A DNA stretch of 64,000 bases from Bacteroidota bacterium (GCA_023426145.1 JAFABG010000018.1:1-64000), one strand, 5' to 3'; counted from the first letter of the stretch, positions 25,369 to 34,891 are shown. Notes: a model not told the origin generated them from the letters alone. Numbers and translations are program-made.

Positions 25369-25812
25369 ATGAGCAGAGAAGGAGCAGAGTTTAGAGAACT
25401 CATGCTACAGATTTTCCGCACCCGCATGGCTTTCCGAAGGTCTATGCAGCGGACGCTGAGAAAAAACAACGCAGGTATCACATTTGAAATGCTTCAGGTA
25501 CTAAGCTGTTTATGGCATGAACAAGGTATTAGCCAACAAGTATTGGCAGAGCGTATAGCAAAAGACAAAGCATGTTTGACCAATTTGATGCTTAACCTAG
25601 AGAAAAAGGGATATGTTTATCGACAGGAAGATCCGGCGGACCGCCGAAACAAATTGGTGTTTCTGACCACCGACGGTGAAGAATTTAAAGAACAGATCCG
25701 TCCCATACTAGATCAGGTTTATGTTTATGCTGAAAAAGAAATAGGACTGGAAATCACCGAGACCTTATTAGCCGAATTAAAAGGAGTATATGATGTGCTT
25801 GAAAACGTATAG
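25369..25812 (+). CDS. MarR-family transcriptional regulator
   Basis: The 147-residue protein is a MarR winged-helix repressor. The DNA-binding core is visible: ISQQVLAERIAKDKACLTNLMLNLEKKGYVYRQEDPADRRNKLVFLT, with the wing DPADRRNK. The frame is open back to a GTG at 25264, but that start would lie upstream of the promoter and operator, so ATG 25369 (MSREGAEF) is the true one. It leads an operon with the outer membrane channel, membrane fusion protein and MFS pump, and overlaps the next gene by 23 bp. Likely represses its own operon until a drug or bile-like ligand binds. Confidence 0.9.
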   Translation: MSREGAEFRELMLQIFRTRMAFRRSMQRTLRKNNAGITFEMLQVLSCLWHEQGISQQVLAERIAKDKACLTNLMLNLEKKGYVYRQEDPADRRNKLVFLTTDGEEFKEQIRPILDQVYVYAEKEIGLEITETLLAELKGVYDVLENV

Positions 25813-27112
25813 CGTATATTTGATGGGCTCGTTTTGTCTGTTATTTACCAGTCAGAAAGTGAAGGCGCAGACGGATTCTCTATGTTTGTCGTTGGATCAA
25901 CTTTTTGAACGGGGAGTGCAGCATAGCTTAGAGCTTCAAGCGGATGCGCTTAAAGAAGCTATGGCGGATGAGCGAACACAAACGGCACGTAGCTCAATGT
26001 TGCCCGATCTGGAAGTAGGGTTGAGGGGCGGTTTTATAGGACAGCCACTTGTTTGGGAGCGGGGACTATCTGGTCTAGTGCATCCTGATTCTCCTAATTG
26101 GTCACAGAATTATGCTATAAATGTTTCTCAACCTGTTTATCAAGGAGGAAAAATTAGGGGAAATATTCATAAGTCAGAACTTGAAAAGCAAGTTGCCGCA
26201 TTGCAGACCTCCACAGATCAGGCTGAAATCAAATTAAGTTTGCTCAATCAATACCTGAACTTATTCAGTTTATTCAAGCAGCATGAGATCTTGATGCGAA
26301 ACATCGAAGAGTCCGAATTTCGCTTGCGGGATATCCGCCGGATGAGAAAAGAAGGGATGATTACGAACAATGATGTGCTGCGTAGTGAGATGCAACTCAC
26401 CAATGACCGCTTGTCCTTGCAGGAAACAGAAAATGATATTGTACTTGTCTCTCAGCATCTTGACCTTTTAATCGGGTTGAACGAGAATCTCTTGCTAAGA
26501 CCTGATACGACGATATTATATCAGGCGGTTGCTCTGGAATCATATGACGACTATATTCTCCAGGCTTTTTCGAATGATCCGGAAATGAAGAAGCTGAAGA
26601 AACAAACAGAACTTGCTCAGAATGAAATTCGATTGACTCAATCAGCCTCGCTTCCAAGCGTCTCGTTATATGCATCAAATACCTTGGCCCGCCCCGTTTC
26701 GCGTACCTTGGCAGATATGTATAATAATACTTGGAATGTAGGATTGTCAGTTTCTTATCCTTTATCTTCGATCTATAAAAATAGTCATAAAATAAAGGAG
26801 AGTAAATTGATGGTGTCGTTGCGTAGAAACGATGAAGAACAAAAGATGCAAAGAATCCGTATAGATGTTCGCACTGCCTTTTTGAGGCATCGTGAAGCAT
26901 TGCAACGCTTAGATGCTTTACAATTGTCTGTTCGGCAAGCGCAGGAAAATTATCGTATTATGCAGAATCGCTATTTGAGTCAATTAGCTATTCTGACCGA
27001 CTTGCTGGATGCTAATTCCGTTCGCTTGAATGTGGAGTTGCAGCTTGTTACTGTTCGTACTCGTGTGATTTATACTTATTATCAACTTCAGAAGGCCTGT
27101 GGCCGTCTATAA
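25790..27112 (+). CDS. TolC-like outer membrane efflux protein
   Basis: The 440-residue protein has a signal peptide (about residues 1-26, ending KVKAQ), then the two-repeat OEP layout of TolC proteins with long helical hairpins. Segments such as NYAINVSQPVYQGGKIRGNIHKSELEKQ (repeat 1) and WNVGLSVSYPLSSIYKNSHKIKESK (repeat 2) give the family's beta strand then helix pattern. It forms the outer-membrane duct of a tripartite pump with the next two gene products. The start overlaps the end of marR, so it is translationally coupled. Confidence 0.92.
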   Translation: MMCLKTYSVYLMGSFCLLFTSQKVKAQTDSLCLSLDQLFERGVQHSLELQADALKEAMADERTQTARSSMLPDLEVGLRGGFIGQPLVWERGLSGLVHPDSPNWSQNYAINVSQPVYQGGKIRGNIHKSELEKQVAALQTSTDQAEIKLSLLNQYLNLFSLFKQHEILMRNIEESEFRLRDIRRMRKEGMITNNDVLRSEMQLTNDRLSLQETENDIVLVSQHLDLLIGLNENLLLRPDTTILYQAVALESYDDYILQAFSNDPEMKKLKKQTELAQNEIRLTQSASLPSVSLYASNTLARPVSRTLADMYNNTWNVGLSVSYPLSSIYKNSHKIKESKLMVSLRRNDEEQKMQRIRIDVRTAFLRHREALQRLDALQLSVRQAQENYRIMQNRYLSQLAILTDLLDANSVRLNVELQLVTVRTRVIYTYYQLQKACGRL

Positions 27113-27127
27113 TCTGTTGTATACGAT

Positions 27128-28198
27128 ATGCAAAATAAATTGAAAGAAAAATCTCAGAAATTAAAGAAGCTGAGAGCGCGAAATATTTTATTAAATCTGG
27201 TCTGTATGGCTTTAGCCGTTTCCGGCTTATGGTGGACAGCGAGTTATTTCTGGCGTTATATTAATTATGAAGTAACGAATGATGCTTTTGTCGATCAGTA
27301 TGTGGCTCCATTGAATATACGTGTTGCAGGATATATCAAAGAAGTTCGCTTCAAGGAGCATCAATATGTCCATCAAGGAGATACGTTATTAGTGCTCGAT
27401 AATAGGGAATATCAGATCAAAGTAAAAGAGGCTGAGGCTGCTTTGCTAGATGCTCATGGATCGGAAGAAGTGCTACATTCAGGAATAAAGACTTCCCATA
27501 CGAATATTGCCGTACAGGATGCTAATATTGCCGAGGCAAAAGCTAGACTATGGCAATTGGAACAGGATTATAACCGTTTTAAACGTCTACTCAAAGAGGA
27601 ATCGGTACCCGAACAACAGTATGAACAAACGAAAGCAGCGTATGAAGCTGCACAGGCTCGCTATGAGGCATTAGTTGCTCAGAAACAGGCAGCTTTATCT
27701 CAATATACTGAAACCAGTAAAAAGACGACTGGTGTTGAAGCTACTATTCTTCGTAGGGAAGCTGATCTAGATTTAGCAGAGATGAATCTTTCGTATACGG
27801 TGCTCATTGCTCCGTATGATGGATATATGGGCAGGCGAACGCTTGAGCCTGGGCAGTTTGTACAAACTGGGCAAACAATCTCCTATCTAGTAAGAAATAA
27901 AGATAAGTGGGTGACTGCCAATTATAAAGAGACGCAAATTGCAAATATCTATATTGATCAGCAAGTGCGTATCATCGTAGATGCACTACCTGGAAAAATC
28001 TTTCATGGGAAAGTGACTGCTATTTCAGAAGCAACCGGTTCAAGATACTCCTTAGTTCCTACGGATAATTCTGCTGGAAATTTCGTGAAAGTTCAGCAAC
28101 GTATTCCGGTGAGGATCGATTTGGAAGATATATCCAGCGACGAAATGAATTTGTTAAGAGCTGGTATGATGGTTGAAACAGAAGCGCTCCGCAAATGA
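27128..28198 (+). CDS. Membrane fusion protein, HlyD/EmrA family
   Basis: The 356-residue protein has one N-terminal membrane helix (about residues 20-45), a first biotinyl-lipoyl half (VAPLNIRVAGYIKEVRFKEHQYVHQGDTLLVLD), a coiled-coil hairpin (about 95-200), the second lipoyl half (LIAPYDGYMGRRTLEPGQFVQTGQ) and a beta-barrel end. This is the EmrA layout that joins an MFS pump to an outer-membrane channel. It lies 15 bp after the TolC gene and overlaps the pump gene by 4 bp. Confidence 0.93.
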   Translation: MQNKLKEKSQKLKKLRARNILLNLVCMALAVSGLWWTASYFWRYINYEVTNDAFVDQYVAPLNIRVAGYIKEVRFKEHQYVHQGDTLLVLDNREYQIKVKEAEAALLDAHGSEEVLHSGIKTSHTNIAVQDANIAEAKARLWQLEQDYNRFKRLLKEESVPEQQYEQTKAAYEAAQARYEALVAQKQAALSQYTETSKKTTGVEATILRREADLDLAEMNLSYTVLIAPYDGYMGRRTLEPGQFVQTGQTISYLVRNKDKWVTANYKETQIANIYIDQQVRIIVDALPGKIFHGKVTAISEATGSRYSLVPTDNSAGNFVKVQQRIPVRIDLEDISSDEMNLLRAGMMVETEALRK

Positions 28199-29799
28199 TA
28201 ACAATGAAAGAACTCGAGGTGCCTATTCGTCAATGGGTGCCTGACTGGTTAGGACTTGTCTGTATATTCCTCGTCATTCTTCCTGTCACTATGCTCAATG
28301 GCTCCTATACGGGGAGTATGATGGAAGTATCAAATACGCTCGGAACTAATTCAGAAGATATAACGATGGGGTATTATGCTGCATCGGCAGGAATGGCTAT
28401 TGCATATCCGATTATACCTAAAGTTTTAGCCGCTTTCTCTGTGAAGTTTTTGTTAGTGGTGGATTTACTTTTGCAATTTCTTTTAAGTTGGGTTTGTGCA
28501 CGTTCGCAGAATGCTGATATTTTAATTGTTTGCAGTTTTGCAATAGGTGTATTGAAAGGTTTTCTGATGCTATGGTTTATTCGTTATGCAAAGATCATTT
28601 TCAGTCCAAAGGATATACGTAGCGAGTTTTATTCCTTTTTTTATCCGTTGGTTTACGGTGGGGGACAAGTCTCAATGCTAGTAACTGCTCAGTTAGCTTT
28701 CCATTATAATTGGAAGTATATGTATTATTTTATGATGGTGCTAATTTTGATTGCTATTCTGGTGGTAATTATCTGCTTTCGTCACAATCGTCCTCTAAAA
28801 TCTATTCCATTATCCGATTTACACCTTCGGGAAATGTTTATCATTTCCGTTGGGGTGCTGATGTTGATGTATGTTATTAATTATGGAAAAGTGCTTGATT
28901 GGATGTCTTCTCCCAAGATCTGTATCTACCTCATTATTGCACCTATTCTGATTGCCTATTTTATTTGGATACAAGCTCATTCAGAAAATCCTTTCGTTAA
29001 CCTTGCTCCATTGTTTCAGCCTAAGGCGATTATTGGATACTTCTATATGATGCTGGTTATGTTTTTCTGTATGTCGACCACATTGCTGGCAAACTATATG
29101 AGCACTATCTTGAGAGTGGATGCAATGCATACTTATTCTCTTTATATTTATGTACTTCCAGGGTATATTGTTGGAGCTTTTATTTGTTTTTGGTGGTTTC
29201 GCTGGCAACGATGGCGATTTCGTTTTCTAATCGCAGCTGGCATGAGTTGTTTTGTTGTGTTCTTTGGACTACTCTATTTCGGCATAGCTCCAAACAGTAC
29301 GTATGAGATGTTATATCTACCCATCTTTTTTCGAGGCTTAGGAATGTTGTTGCTGATCATTTCTTTTGCTTTATATGCTGTTGAAGATTTAAATCCCAAA
29401 TATCTGTTGTCGAACGCATTCTTTTTGATCCTTTCTCGTTCGGTTTTAGCGCCTATCATTGCCACTGCTTTCTACAGCAATTTGCTCTATAAACTAGAAC
29501 AGAAATACTTGTATTCTCTATCCGAGACCGTTACCAGTGCCGATCCACTTGCTGCATCACGTTATAGTCAGTCGTTAAATACGGCTTTGATGCAAGGGCA
29601 TAGATATGATGAGGCAGTGCAAATTGCAACAAACTCTTTGTATGCTACTCTGCACCAACAAAGTGTCTTGCTTGCTATTAAGGAAATTTTGGGATACTTG
29701 CTAATAGTCTCGTTGGTTATTGCTGTTGTGTCTAGCTTTATCTCTTTTCATAAAACCATTCGTGTTACTTTCTTAAAGACGGGAGATGATATGGTATAG
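28195..29799 (+). CDS. MFS drug efflux transporter, EmrB-like (DHA2)
   Basis: The 534-residue protein has about fourteen membrane helices, the DHA2 size. It lacks clear EmrB core motifs in the first loop, and the first helices (PVTMLNGSYTGSMMEVSNTLGTNSED) are divergent from the E. coli type; this form is common in Bacteroidales. A long periplasmic loop lies between the last two helices (about residues 445-490). Its place after MarR, TolC and HlyD genes makes it the inner-membrane pump of a tripartite efflux system. The substrate is not predictable. The start is ATG 28195, overlapping the preceding stop by 4 bp. Confidence 0.88.
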   Translation: MITMKELEVPIRQWVPDWLGLVCIFLVILPVTMLNGSYTGSMMEVSNTLGTNSEDITMGYYAASAGMAIAYPIIPKVLAAFSVKFLLVVDLLLQFLLSWVCARSQNADILIVCSFAIGVLKGFLMLWFIRYAKIIFSPKDIRSEFYSFFYPLVYGGGQVSMLVTAQLAFHYNWKYMYYFMMVLILIAILVVIICFRHNRPLKSIPLSDLHLREMFIISVGVLMLMYVINYGKVLDWMSSPKICIYLIIAPILIAYFIWIQAHSENPFVNLAPLFQPKAIIGYFYMMLVMFFCMSTTLLANYMSTILRVDAMHTYSLYIYVLPGYIVGAFICFWWFRWQRWRFRFLIAAGMSCFVVFFGLLYFGIAPNSTYEMLYLPIFFRGLGMLLLIISFALYAVEDLNPKYLLSNAFFLILSRSVLAPIIATAFYSNLLYKLEQKYLYSLSETVTSADPLAASRYSQSLNTALMQGHRYDEAVQIATNSLYATLHQQSVLLAIKEILGYLLIVSLVIAVVSSFISFHKTIRVTFLKTGDDMV

Positions 29800-29810
29800 A
29801 AATAAAAAAG

Positions 29811-29859
29811 AATTGCTATTACATCCAATAGACAGTGGAGTGCGAATAGCAATTATTTT
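29811..29859. terminator. Bidirectional terminator between MFS and uxaA genes
   Basis: AATTGCTATT (29811-29820) pairs with AATAGCAATT (29845-29854) across a 24-nt loop. The plus strand continues ATTTTG, and the minus strand continues CTTTTTTATTT, so it could end both convergent transcripts, more strongly the minus one. Confidence 0.65.
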
Positions 29860-29914
29860 GTAAGATGTGGCTAAATAGCCTATTTTATATCTTTAAAATC
29901 AGGAATACGATAGA

Positions 29915-31405
29915 TTATAAAGTAACTCCAGTTTTAAAGATAGCAATTTCACGATAACCTTTCTTTTCGTTATTCACGAATTCACCGCTAGCTACTTTTA
30001 TCACATAGTCGATAAAGCGTTCGCAAGTTTTTTCCATCGGTTCGTTCTCAACGATAACTCCCGCGTTGAAGTCAATCCAACCTGGTTTATTTTTAGCCAA
30101 AGTAGAGTTAGTCGAAATCTTCATTGTTGGAACAAATGTACCAAAAGGAGTTCCACGTCCAGTAGTAAAGAGGACCATGTGACATCCACTGGCAGCAAGA
30201 GCAGTCGCAGCTACCAAGTCGTTACCTGGAGCAGAAAGCAGGTTCAAGCCCTTGTTTTGCAGACGTTCACCGTAAGGCATAACCCCAGATACATAGCTTT
30301 TTCCACATTTCTGTGTACAGCCTAAAGCTTTTTCCTCAAGTGTAGAAATACCACCGGCTTTATTTCCCGGAGATGGGTTTTCGCCTACAGGTTCGCCATG
30401 TGAAAGGAAATATTCTTTAAAGCCATTAACCATTTCAACGGTTTGTTGGAAAAGCTCTTTATTTTCACAACGATTCATCAAGATGGTTTCTGCACCAAAC
30501 ATTTCAGGAACTTCAGTGAGCACACTAGTTCCACCTTGAGCTATTAAGAAGTCGGACAACATACCCAGAAGCGGATTAGCTGTAATACCAGAGAAACCAT
30601 CTGAACCTCCACATTTCAATCCGACACGAAGCTCTGACAAAGAGACATCAGTACGTTCATCTTGTGAGGCTTTCGCGTAGAGGTCACGTAAAATTTCCAT
30701 TCCTGCTTCATATTCATCACCGACTTTCTGAGTAACCAAGAATTTTACACGATCTTGATCAAAATCACCTAAGAATTCGCGGAATGCATCTGGTTGATTA
30801 TTCTCACATCCTAGACCTACCACTAGTACTGCTCCTGCATTGGGATGAAGTACCATATCGCGAAGAATCTTTTTGGTGTTTTCGTGATCGTCTCCTAGCT
30901 GTGAACAGCCATAATTGTGTGGGAAAGAAACGATAGCATCTACTCCTTTGCCTTCAGTTTCACGACGTAGACCTTCAGCTAGTTGGGCGATGATTCCATT
31001 TACACAACCTACAGTAGGAACAATCCAAATCTCATTTCTTACACCAACATCGCCATTTTTACGACGGTAACCTTTGAAAGTAAGATCTTTTTGCGGAATG
31101 TTCAACGCTACATTAACTGGGTTGTAAGTGTAGTCTAACAGACCGGCAAGGTTTGTTTTGATGTTTGTTTCGTTCATCCAATCGCCTTGCTTTTTTGCAA
31201 CACGAGCATGCCCAATAGGGTAACCGTACTTTATAACGTTCTCAGCTTCAGCTAAATCTTTTAATGCAAACTTATGTCCGGCTGGAATGTCTTCGTTCAA
31301 AGTAATATCTATTCCATCTACAGATAAATGCTCTCCTGCCGAAAGACTAGCGATGGCAACAGCAACGTTGTCAGCAGGATTGATTTTTAAATACTTTGTT
31401 TCCAT
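29915..31405 (-). CDS. uxaA: Altronate dehydratase family protein (UxaA)
   Basis: The 496-residue protein combines an N-terminal SAF-like domain (residues about 1-95) with a C-terminal galactarate dehydratase/altronate hydrolase domain (about 105-496). Segments VGCVNGIIAQLAEG, FPHNYGCSQLGDDH, LGCENNQPD, GLKCGGSDGFSGITANP and ALGCTQKCGKS are the cysteine- and glycine-rich motifs of the family. It should convert D-altronate to 2-keto-3-deoxygluconate (KDG). It lies 33 bp after the lacI-type gene and is divergent from kdgK-eda, which would use KDG. Uronate isomerase and altronate oxidoreductase are not in the window. Confidence 0.92.
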   Translation of the reverse strand: METKYLKINPADNVAVAIASLSAGEHLSVDGIDITLNEDIPAGHKFALKDLAEAENVIKYGYPIGHARVAKKQGDWMNETNIKTNLAGLLDYTYNPVNVALNIPQKDLTFKGYRRKNGDVGVRNEIWIVPTVGCVNGIIAQLAEGLRRETEGKGVDAIVSFPHNYGCSQLGDDHENTKKILRDMVLHPNAGAVLVVGLGCENNQPDAFREFLGDFDQDRVKFLVTQKVGDEYEAGMEILRDLYAKASQDERTDVSLSELRVGLKCGGSDGFSGITANPLLGMLSDFLIAQGGTSVLTEVPEMFGAETILMNRCENKELFQQTVEMVNGFKEYFLSHGEPVGENPSPGNKAGGISTLEEKALGCTQKCGKSYVSGVMPYGERLQNKGLNLLSAPGNDLVAATALAASGCHMVLFTTGRGTPFGTFVPTMKISTNSTLAKNKPGWIDFNAGVIVENEPMEKTCERFIDYVIKVASGEFVNNEKKGYREIAIFKTGVTL

Positions 31406-31438
31406 ATACTTGCTTTTTATTAATTTTAATTCTTATTC

Positions 31439-32503
31439 TTATTTACAATGATAATAATCAATGGTTTCTACTGTGAGTAGGTCGATAGGCATATAGTTGA
31501 TACAAGTCACCTCTTTTTTGAAAATAAGATGATCGCAGAGCGCTTTTATTCCATTAAGACCTTGCAACTCAGGTTGCTGAGCTAGTAGAAAAGCTATGCT
31601 TCCCTCTTTTAAACAAGTGATATTTCGTTCCAAAAGGTCATAGCCTATTAGATTGAAATCTCCTTTACCACGACTTTGCAAATATTCTCCGACAATATAG
31701 GCTTTAGAGTTAAATGTTATTCCGTTTTTCACTGTAGGGTGAGCGCGGAAAAATTCATCAAGCATTTCATTATCTTCGTCGTTGCGTTCGGCGTGTAAAT
31801 CTAGTTCCAGTATATTACAAGACGGATGGTGTTCTTCCATGTACTGTCTAAATCCAATTTCTCGGCTTTCTTGCTGGTTTGATCCAACAATTCCTTCGTG
31901 TATCTTGCGGATGATGACGATTTCTTTCTCGTCTCTGGTAAGCAACATTAGCATACGAGCAGCAAAGTATCCGCTCTGCCATGAATTTTGCCCAAAGAAG
32001 GCTAGAGGAGGAACTTCTTTGATGTTAGAATCTATATATATATAAGGTGTATCCATGGCCTTCAATTGATCAGTGAAGCCTTTGGTATATTGAGGAGCCG
32101 TAGGGGCTACCATAACTCCATCCGGTTGTAGTTTCAGAATGGCTTGACTAGCATCTACAAATGAATGGTAATCGTATGGATCATAATAGGAGATTCTTAC
32201 TGAAGTGTTGAAATCGGAATAGGTTGCAATAGCTTCGTGGATACCTAGTTCTACTGCTGTCCAATATTCACCTTCCAAATGCTCAGGAAGAAGACAGATA
32301 AATGTATATTTCTTGTTTGAAGCCAGAGCGCTGGCGTACATGTTGGGTTGGTAGTCAAGTTGTTTCAGAATTTCTTCTACCCGTTTTTTGCTTGCTTCTG
32401 ATACCCCGCTACGGCCGTGAATAACTCGGTCTACGGTTCCTACAGACACGTCGGCTAAACGGGCGATGTCTTTGATTCTGATTCTTTCGGGCAATTTATT
32501 CAT
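31439..32503 (-). CDS. LacI-family transcriptional regulator
   Basis: The 354-residue protein has a LacI helix-turn-helix at residues about 7-30 (RIKDIARLADVSVGTVDRVIHGRSGVSE), a hinge (EEILKQLDYQPN) and a periplasmic-binding-protein-like ligand domain. The form VGTVDRV in the recognition helix, in place of ATVSRV, is a subfamily seen in Bacteroidales. It is transcribed toward uxaA and divergent from kdgK; a 28-bp near-palindrome between the two promoters is its probable operator. Inducer may be a hexuronate or KDG, by context only. Confidence 0.92.
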   Translation of the reverse strand: MNKLPERIRIKDIARLADVSVGTVDRVIHGRSGVSEASKKRVEEILKQLDYQPNMYASALASNKKYTFICLLPEHLEGEYWTAVELGIHEAIATYSDFNTSVRISYYDPYDYHSFVDASQAILKLQPDGVMVAPTAPQYTKGFTDQLKAMDTPYIYIDSNIKEVPPLAFFGQNSWQSGYFAARMLMLLTRDEKEIVIIRKIHEGIVGSNQQESREIGFRQYMEEHHPSCNILELDLHAERNDEDNEMLDEFFRAHPTVKNGITFNSKAYIVGEYLQSRGKGDFNLIGYDLLERNITCLKEGSIAFLLAQQPELQGLNGIKALCDHLIFKKEVTCINYMPIDLLTVETIDYYHCK

Positions 32504-32567
32504 ACGTTGACCTTATTTGTATAGGTTGATGTGTTCGCACACAATAATAATCTCAATATTATCGATA

Positions 32568-32613
32568 CAAATATATAACAATTTTTGTAATTACGAAAAT
32601 TGTTGTATCTTTG
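32568..32613. promoter_or_regulatory. Divergent promoters with shared LacI-type operator candidate
   Basis: A 28-bp palindrome lies at 32577-32604 with a single mismatched pair (arms start AACAATTTT and end AAAATTGTT). On the plus strand the -33 box TTTG (32584-32587) is inside it, and the -7 box TATCTTTG is at 32606-32613, 18 bp later. On the minus strand the -7 box TATATTTG is at 32568-32575, with its -33 region also in the palindrome. One bound repressor could close both promoters. Confidence 0.78.
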
Positions 32614-32755
32614 TGCCCGCACACGAAAAAGGTGTGACTTGTTGGGGATTGTAGATTAATATGCATAATATCAGCGTTTTAATCTCTATAAAAGGCTGAA
32701 AATGATAAATTGAAACTTCAAAATATTAATAACTTAGAATTTAAAACATAAGATT

Positions 32756-33781
32756 ATGGGAAAGAAAGTCGTTACATTAGGCGAAATCATGCTTAGACTA
32801 TCAACTCTGGGAAATACCCGTTTTGTTCAGTCTGATTCTTTTGATGTAGTATATGGTGGTGGAGAAGCAAATGTTGCAGTGAGCTGCGCCAACTACGGAC
32901 ATGAAGCCTACTTTGTAACTAAATTGCCGAAACATGAAATCGGACAGTCTGCTGTAAATGCATTGCGTAAATACGGTGTGAAGACAGACTTTATTGCTCG
33001 TGGTGGTGATCGCGTAGGTATCTATTATTTGGAAACTGGTGCTTCTATGCGTCCTAGCAAAGTAATCTATGACCGCGCTCATTCTGCTATCGCAGAAGCT
33101 GAAATTGCTGATTTTGACTTTGATGCTATCATGGAAGGTGCTGATTGGTTCCACTGGTCAGGTATTACTCCGGCTATTTCTGATAAAGCTGCTGAATTGA
33201 CTCGCCTAGCTTGTGAAGCTGCTAAACGTCATGGCGTAACTGTATCAGTTGACTTGAATTTCCGTAAGAAGTTGTGGACAAAAGAAAAAGCACAATCTAT
33301 CATGAAACCTTTGATGCAGTTTGTTGATGTATGCATTGGTAATGAAGAAGATGCTGAACTTTGTCTTGGATTCAAACCAGATGCTGATGTTGAAGCTGGT
33401 CATACTGATGCTGAAGGTTACAAAGGCATTTTCCAACAAATGATGAAAGAATTCGGATTTAAATATGTTGTTTCTACTTTGCGTGAATCTTTCTCAGCTA
33501 CTCACAATGGTTGGAAGGCTATGATTTACAATGGTGAAGAATTCTATACTTCAAAACGTTATGATATCGATCCTATTATTGACCGTGTAGGTGGTGGTGA
33601 CTCTTTCTCTGGTGGTATTATCCATGGTTTGATGACTAAACCTAATCAAGGTGCTGCTCTTGAATTCGCAGTTGCTGCATCTGCTTTGAAACATACTATC
33701 AATGGTGACTTCAACTTGGTTTCTGTAGAAGAAGTTGAAGCATTGGCTGGTGGCGATGCAAGCGGACGCGTACAAAGATAA
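32756..33781 (+). CDS. kdgK: 2-keto-3-deoxygluconate kinase, PfkB family
   Basis: The 341-residue protein is a ribokinase-like sugar kinase. The N-terminal YGGGEANVAVSCANYG and the C-terminal DRVGGGDSFSGGIIHG, with catalytic Asp282 in GGGDSF, are the PfkB signatures. Segment GIYYLETGASMRPSKVIYDRAHSA fits KDG kinases. It should make KDPG from KDG for the aldolase gene 44 bp downstream. The predicted transcript has a 5' leader of about 135 nt with a small stem (CACAC...GTGTG near 32621-32637). Control is probably through the LacI-type operator. Confidence 0.93.
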   Translation: MGKKVVTLGEIMLRLSTLGNTRFVQSDSFDVVYGGGEANVAVSCANYGHEAYFVTKLPKHEIGQSAVNALRKYGVKTDFIARGGDRVGIYYLETGASMRPSKVIYDRAHSAIAEAEIADFDFDAIMEGADWFHWSGITPAISDKAAELTRLACEAAKRHGVTVSVDLNFRKKLWTKEKAQSIMKPLMQFVDVCIGNEEDAELCLGFKPDADVEAGHTDAEGYKGIFQQMMKEFGFKYVVSTLRESFSATHNGWKAMIYNGEEFYTSKRYDIDPIIDRVGGGDSFSGGIIHGLMTKPNQGAALEFAVAASALKHTINGDFNLVSVEEVEALAGGDASGRVQR

Positions 33782-33825
33782 TTGGAGTGTTTTAGATATC
33801 AACTTTATAAAAAAAATAAATTAAG

Positions 33826-34494
33826 ATGGCAAAATTCGATAAAATAGCCGTAATGAGTAAAATCGGCTCTACAGGTATGGTTCCTGTATTCTATCATAAA
33901 GATGCAGAAGTAGCTAAGAAAGTGGTAAAAGCTTGCTATGATGGTGGTGTTCGTGCTTTCGAATTCACTAATCGTGGTGACTTTGCACAGGAAGTTTTTG
34001 CTGAAATCGTTAAGTTTGCAGCAAAAGAATGTCCTGAAATGGCAATCGGTATTGGTTCTATTGTTGATCCTGCTACTGCTGCTTTATATTTGCAATTAGG
34101 TGCTAATTTTGTAGTAGGTCCGTTGTTTAATCCTGAAATCGCTAAGGTTTGTAATCGCCGTTTAGTGGCTTACACTCCAGGTTGTGGTTCTGTTTCTGAA
34201 GTAGGTTTTGCTCAGGAAGTAGGATGTGATCTTTGCAAAGTATTCCCAGGTGATGTTTACGGAGCTAATTTCGTAAAAGGTTTGGTAGCTCCGATGCCAT
34301 GGTCTAAACTGATGGTTACTGGTGGGGTAGAACCTACTAAAGAAAACTTGACTGCTTGGATCAAAGCTGGCGTATTCTGCGTTGGTATGGGGTCAAAACT
34401 GTTCCCTAAAGACAAAGTGGTAGCAGAAGACTGGGCTTATGTAACAGCTAAATGTGAAGAAGCTCTTGGCTATATTGCTGAGGCTCGTAAATAA
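33826..34494 (+). CDS. eda: KDPG/KHG aldolase
   Basis: The 222-residue protein is a class I aldolase that splits KDPG to pyruvate and glyceraldehyde 3-phosphate. Lys138 in CDLCKVFPGD is the Schiff-base lysine, and Glu46 in VRAFEFTNRG is the general base. GIGSIVDPATAALYLQLGANFVVGP is the family's central segment. It completes the KDG branch with kdgK, which lies 44 bp upstream. A terminator is found about 170 bp downstream. Confidence 0.94.
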   Translation: MAKFDKIAVMSKIGSTGMVPVFYHKDAEVAKKVVKACYDGGVRAFEFTNRGDFAQEVFAEIVKFAAKECPEMAIGIGSIVDPATAALYLQLGANFVVGPLFNPEIAKVCNRRLVAYTPGCGSVSEVGFAQEVGCDLCKVFPGDVYGANFVKGLVAPMPWSKLMVTGGVEPTKENLTAWIKAGVFCVGMGSKLFPKDKVVAEDWAYVTAKCEEALGYIAEARK

Positions 34495-34665
34495 AGAAAA
34501 ATCTACGATAAATACAATTCGCTGCTTTTGATTGAAGATTACTGTCAAGGAGTATTTTCTTTCTCGGCATATAATTGTTTCATCGTAAATCTAATATGCT
34601 TCAAAAGGGTTAGTTAGTTTATGAGGCATATTTTCTATTTTGTTTAAAGGTGTTTTAAAGGGGAT

Positions 34666-34708
34666 AAGTCATCGGAATGAGTCATCATTTCGGTGACTTG
34701 TTTTTTTT
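34666..34708 (+). terminator. Terminator of the kdgK-eda operon
   Basis: AAGTCATCG (34666-34674) pairs with CGGTGACTT (34691-34699) with one G-U pair, followed by GTTTTTTTT. It lies about 170 bp after the eda stop. Confidence 0.78.
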
Positions 34709-34834
34709 ACCTGTATCTATCTGTTGATAGTCAAGGTATGCTTTTATCATTTCATCGCGTAGTTTGTTTCTTCTTTAATTCTTTGAAAAAGCATTTTTAA
34801 GAGTGAAATTAAAGTAATTTTTATCACTTTCCTC

Positions 34835-34865
34835 TTTCAGTCGTTCACTCAAATTCCTACCTTTG
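34835..34865 (+). promoter_or_regulatory. Promoter of the menaquinone operon
   Basis: TTTC (34835-34838) is followed after 19 bp by the -7 box TACCTTTG (34858-34865). The start codon is at 34892, giving a leader of about 20 nt. Confidence 0.68.
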
Positions 34866-34891
34866 TAATCTAAACTAAAAATTCTGTATCC

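Larger units (their letters stand above)
34495..34891. other. Intergenic region between eda and the menaquinone operon
   Basis: These 397 bp hold no gene that I can support. An imperfect long inverted repeat joins 34501-34519 with 34573-34590 (ATCTACGAT..ACAATT with AATTGT..ATCGTAAAT), then comes a terminator at 34666-34708 and the next operon's promoter near 34835-34865. The region after the eda stop could be a structured 3' untranslated segment. Confidence 0.6.
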
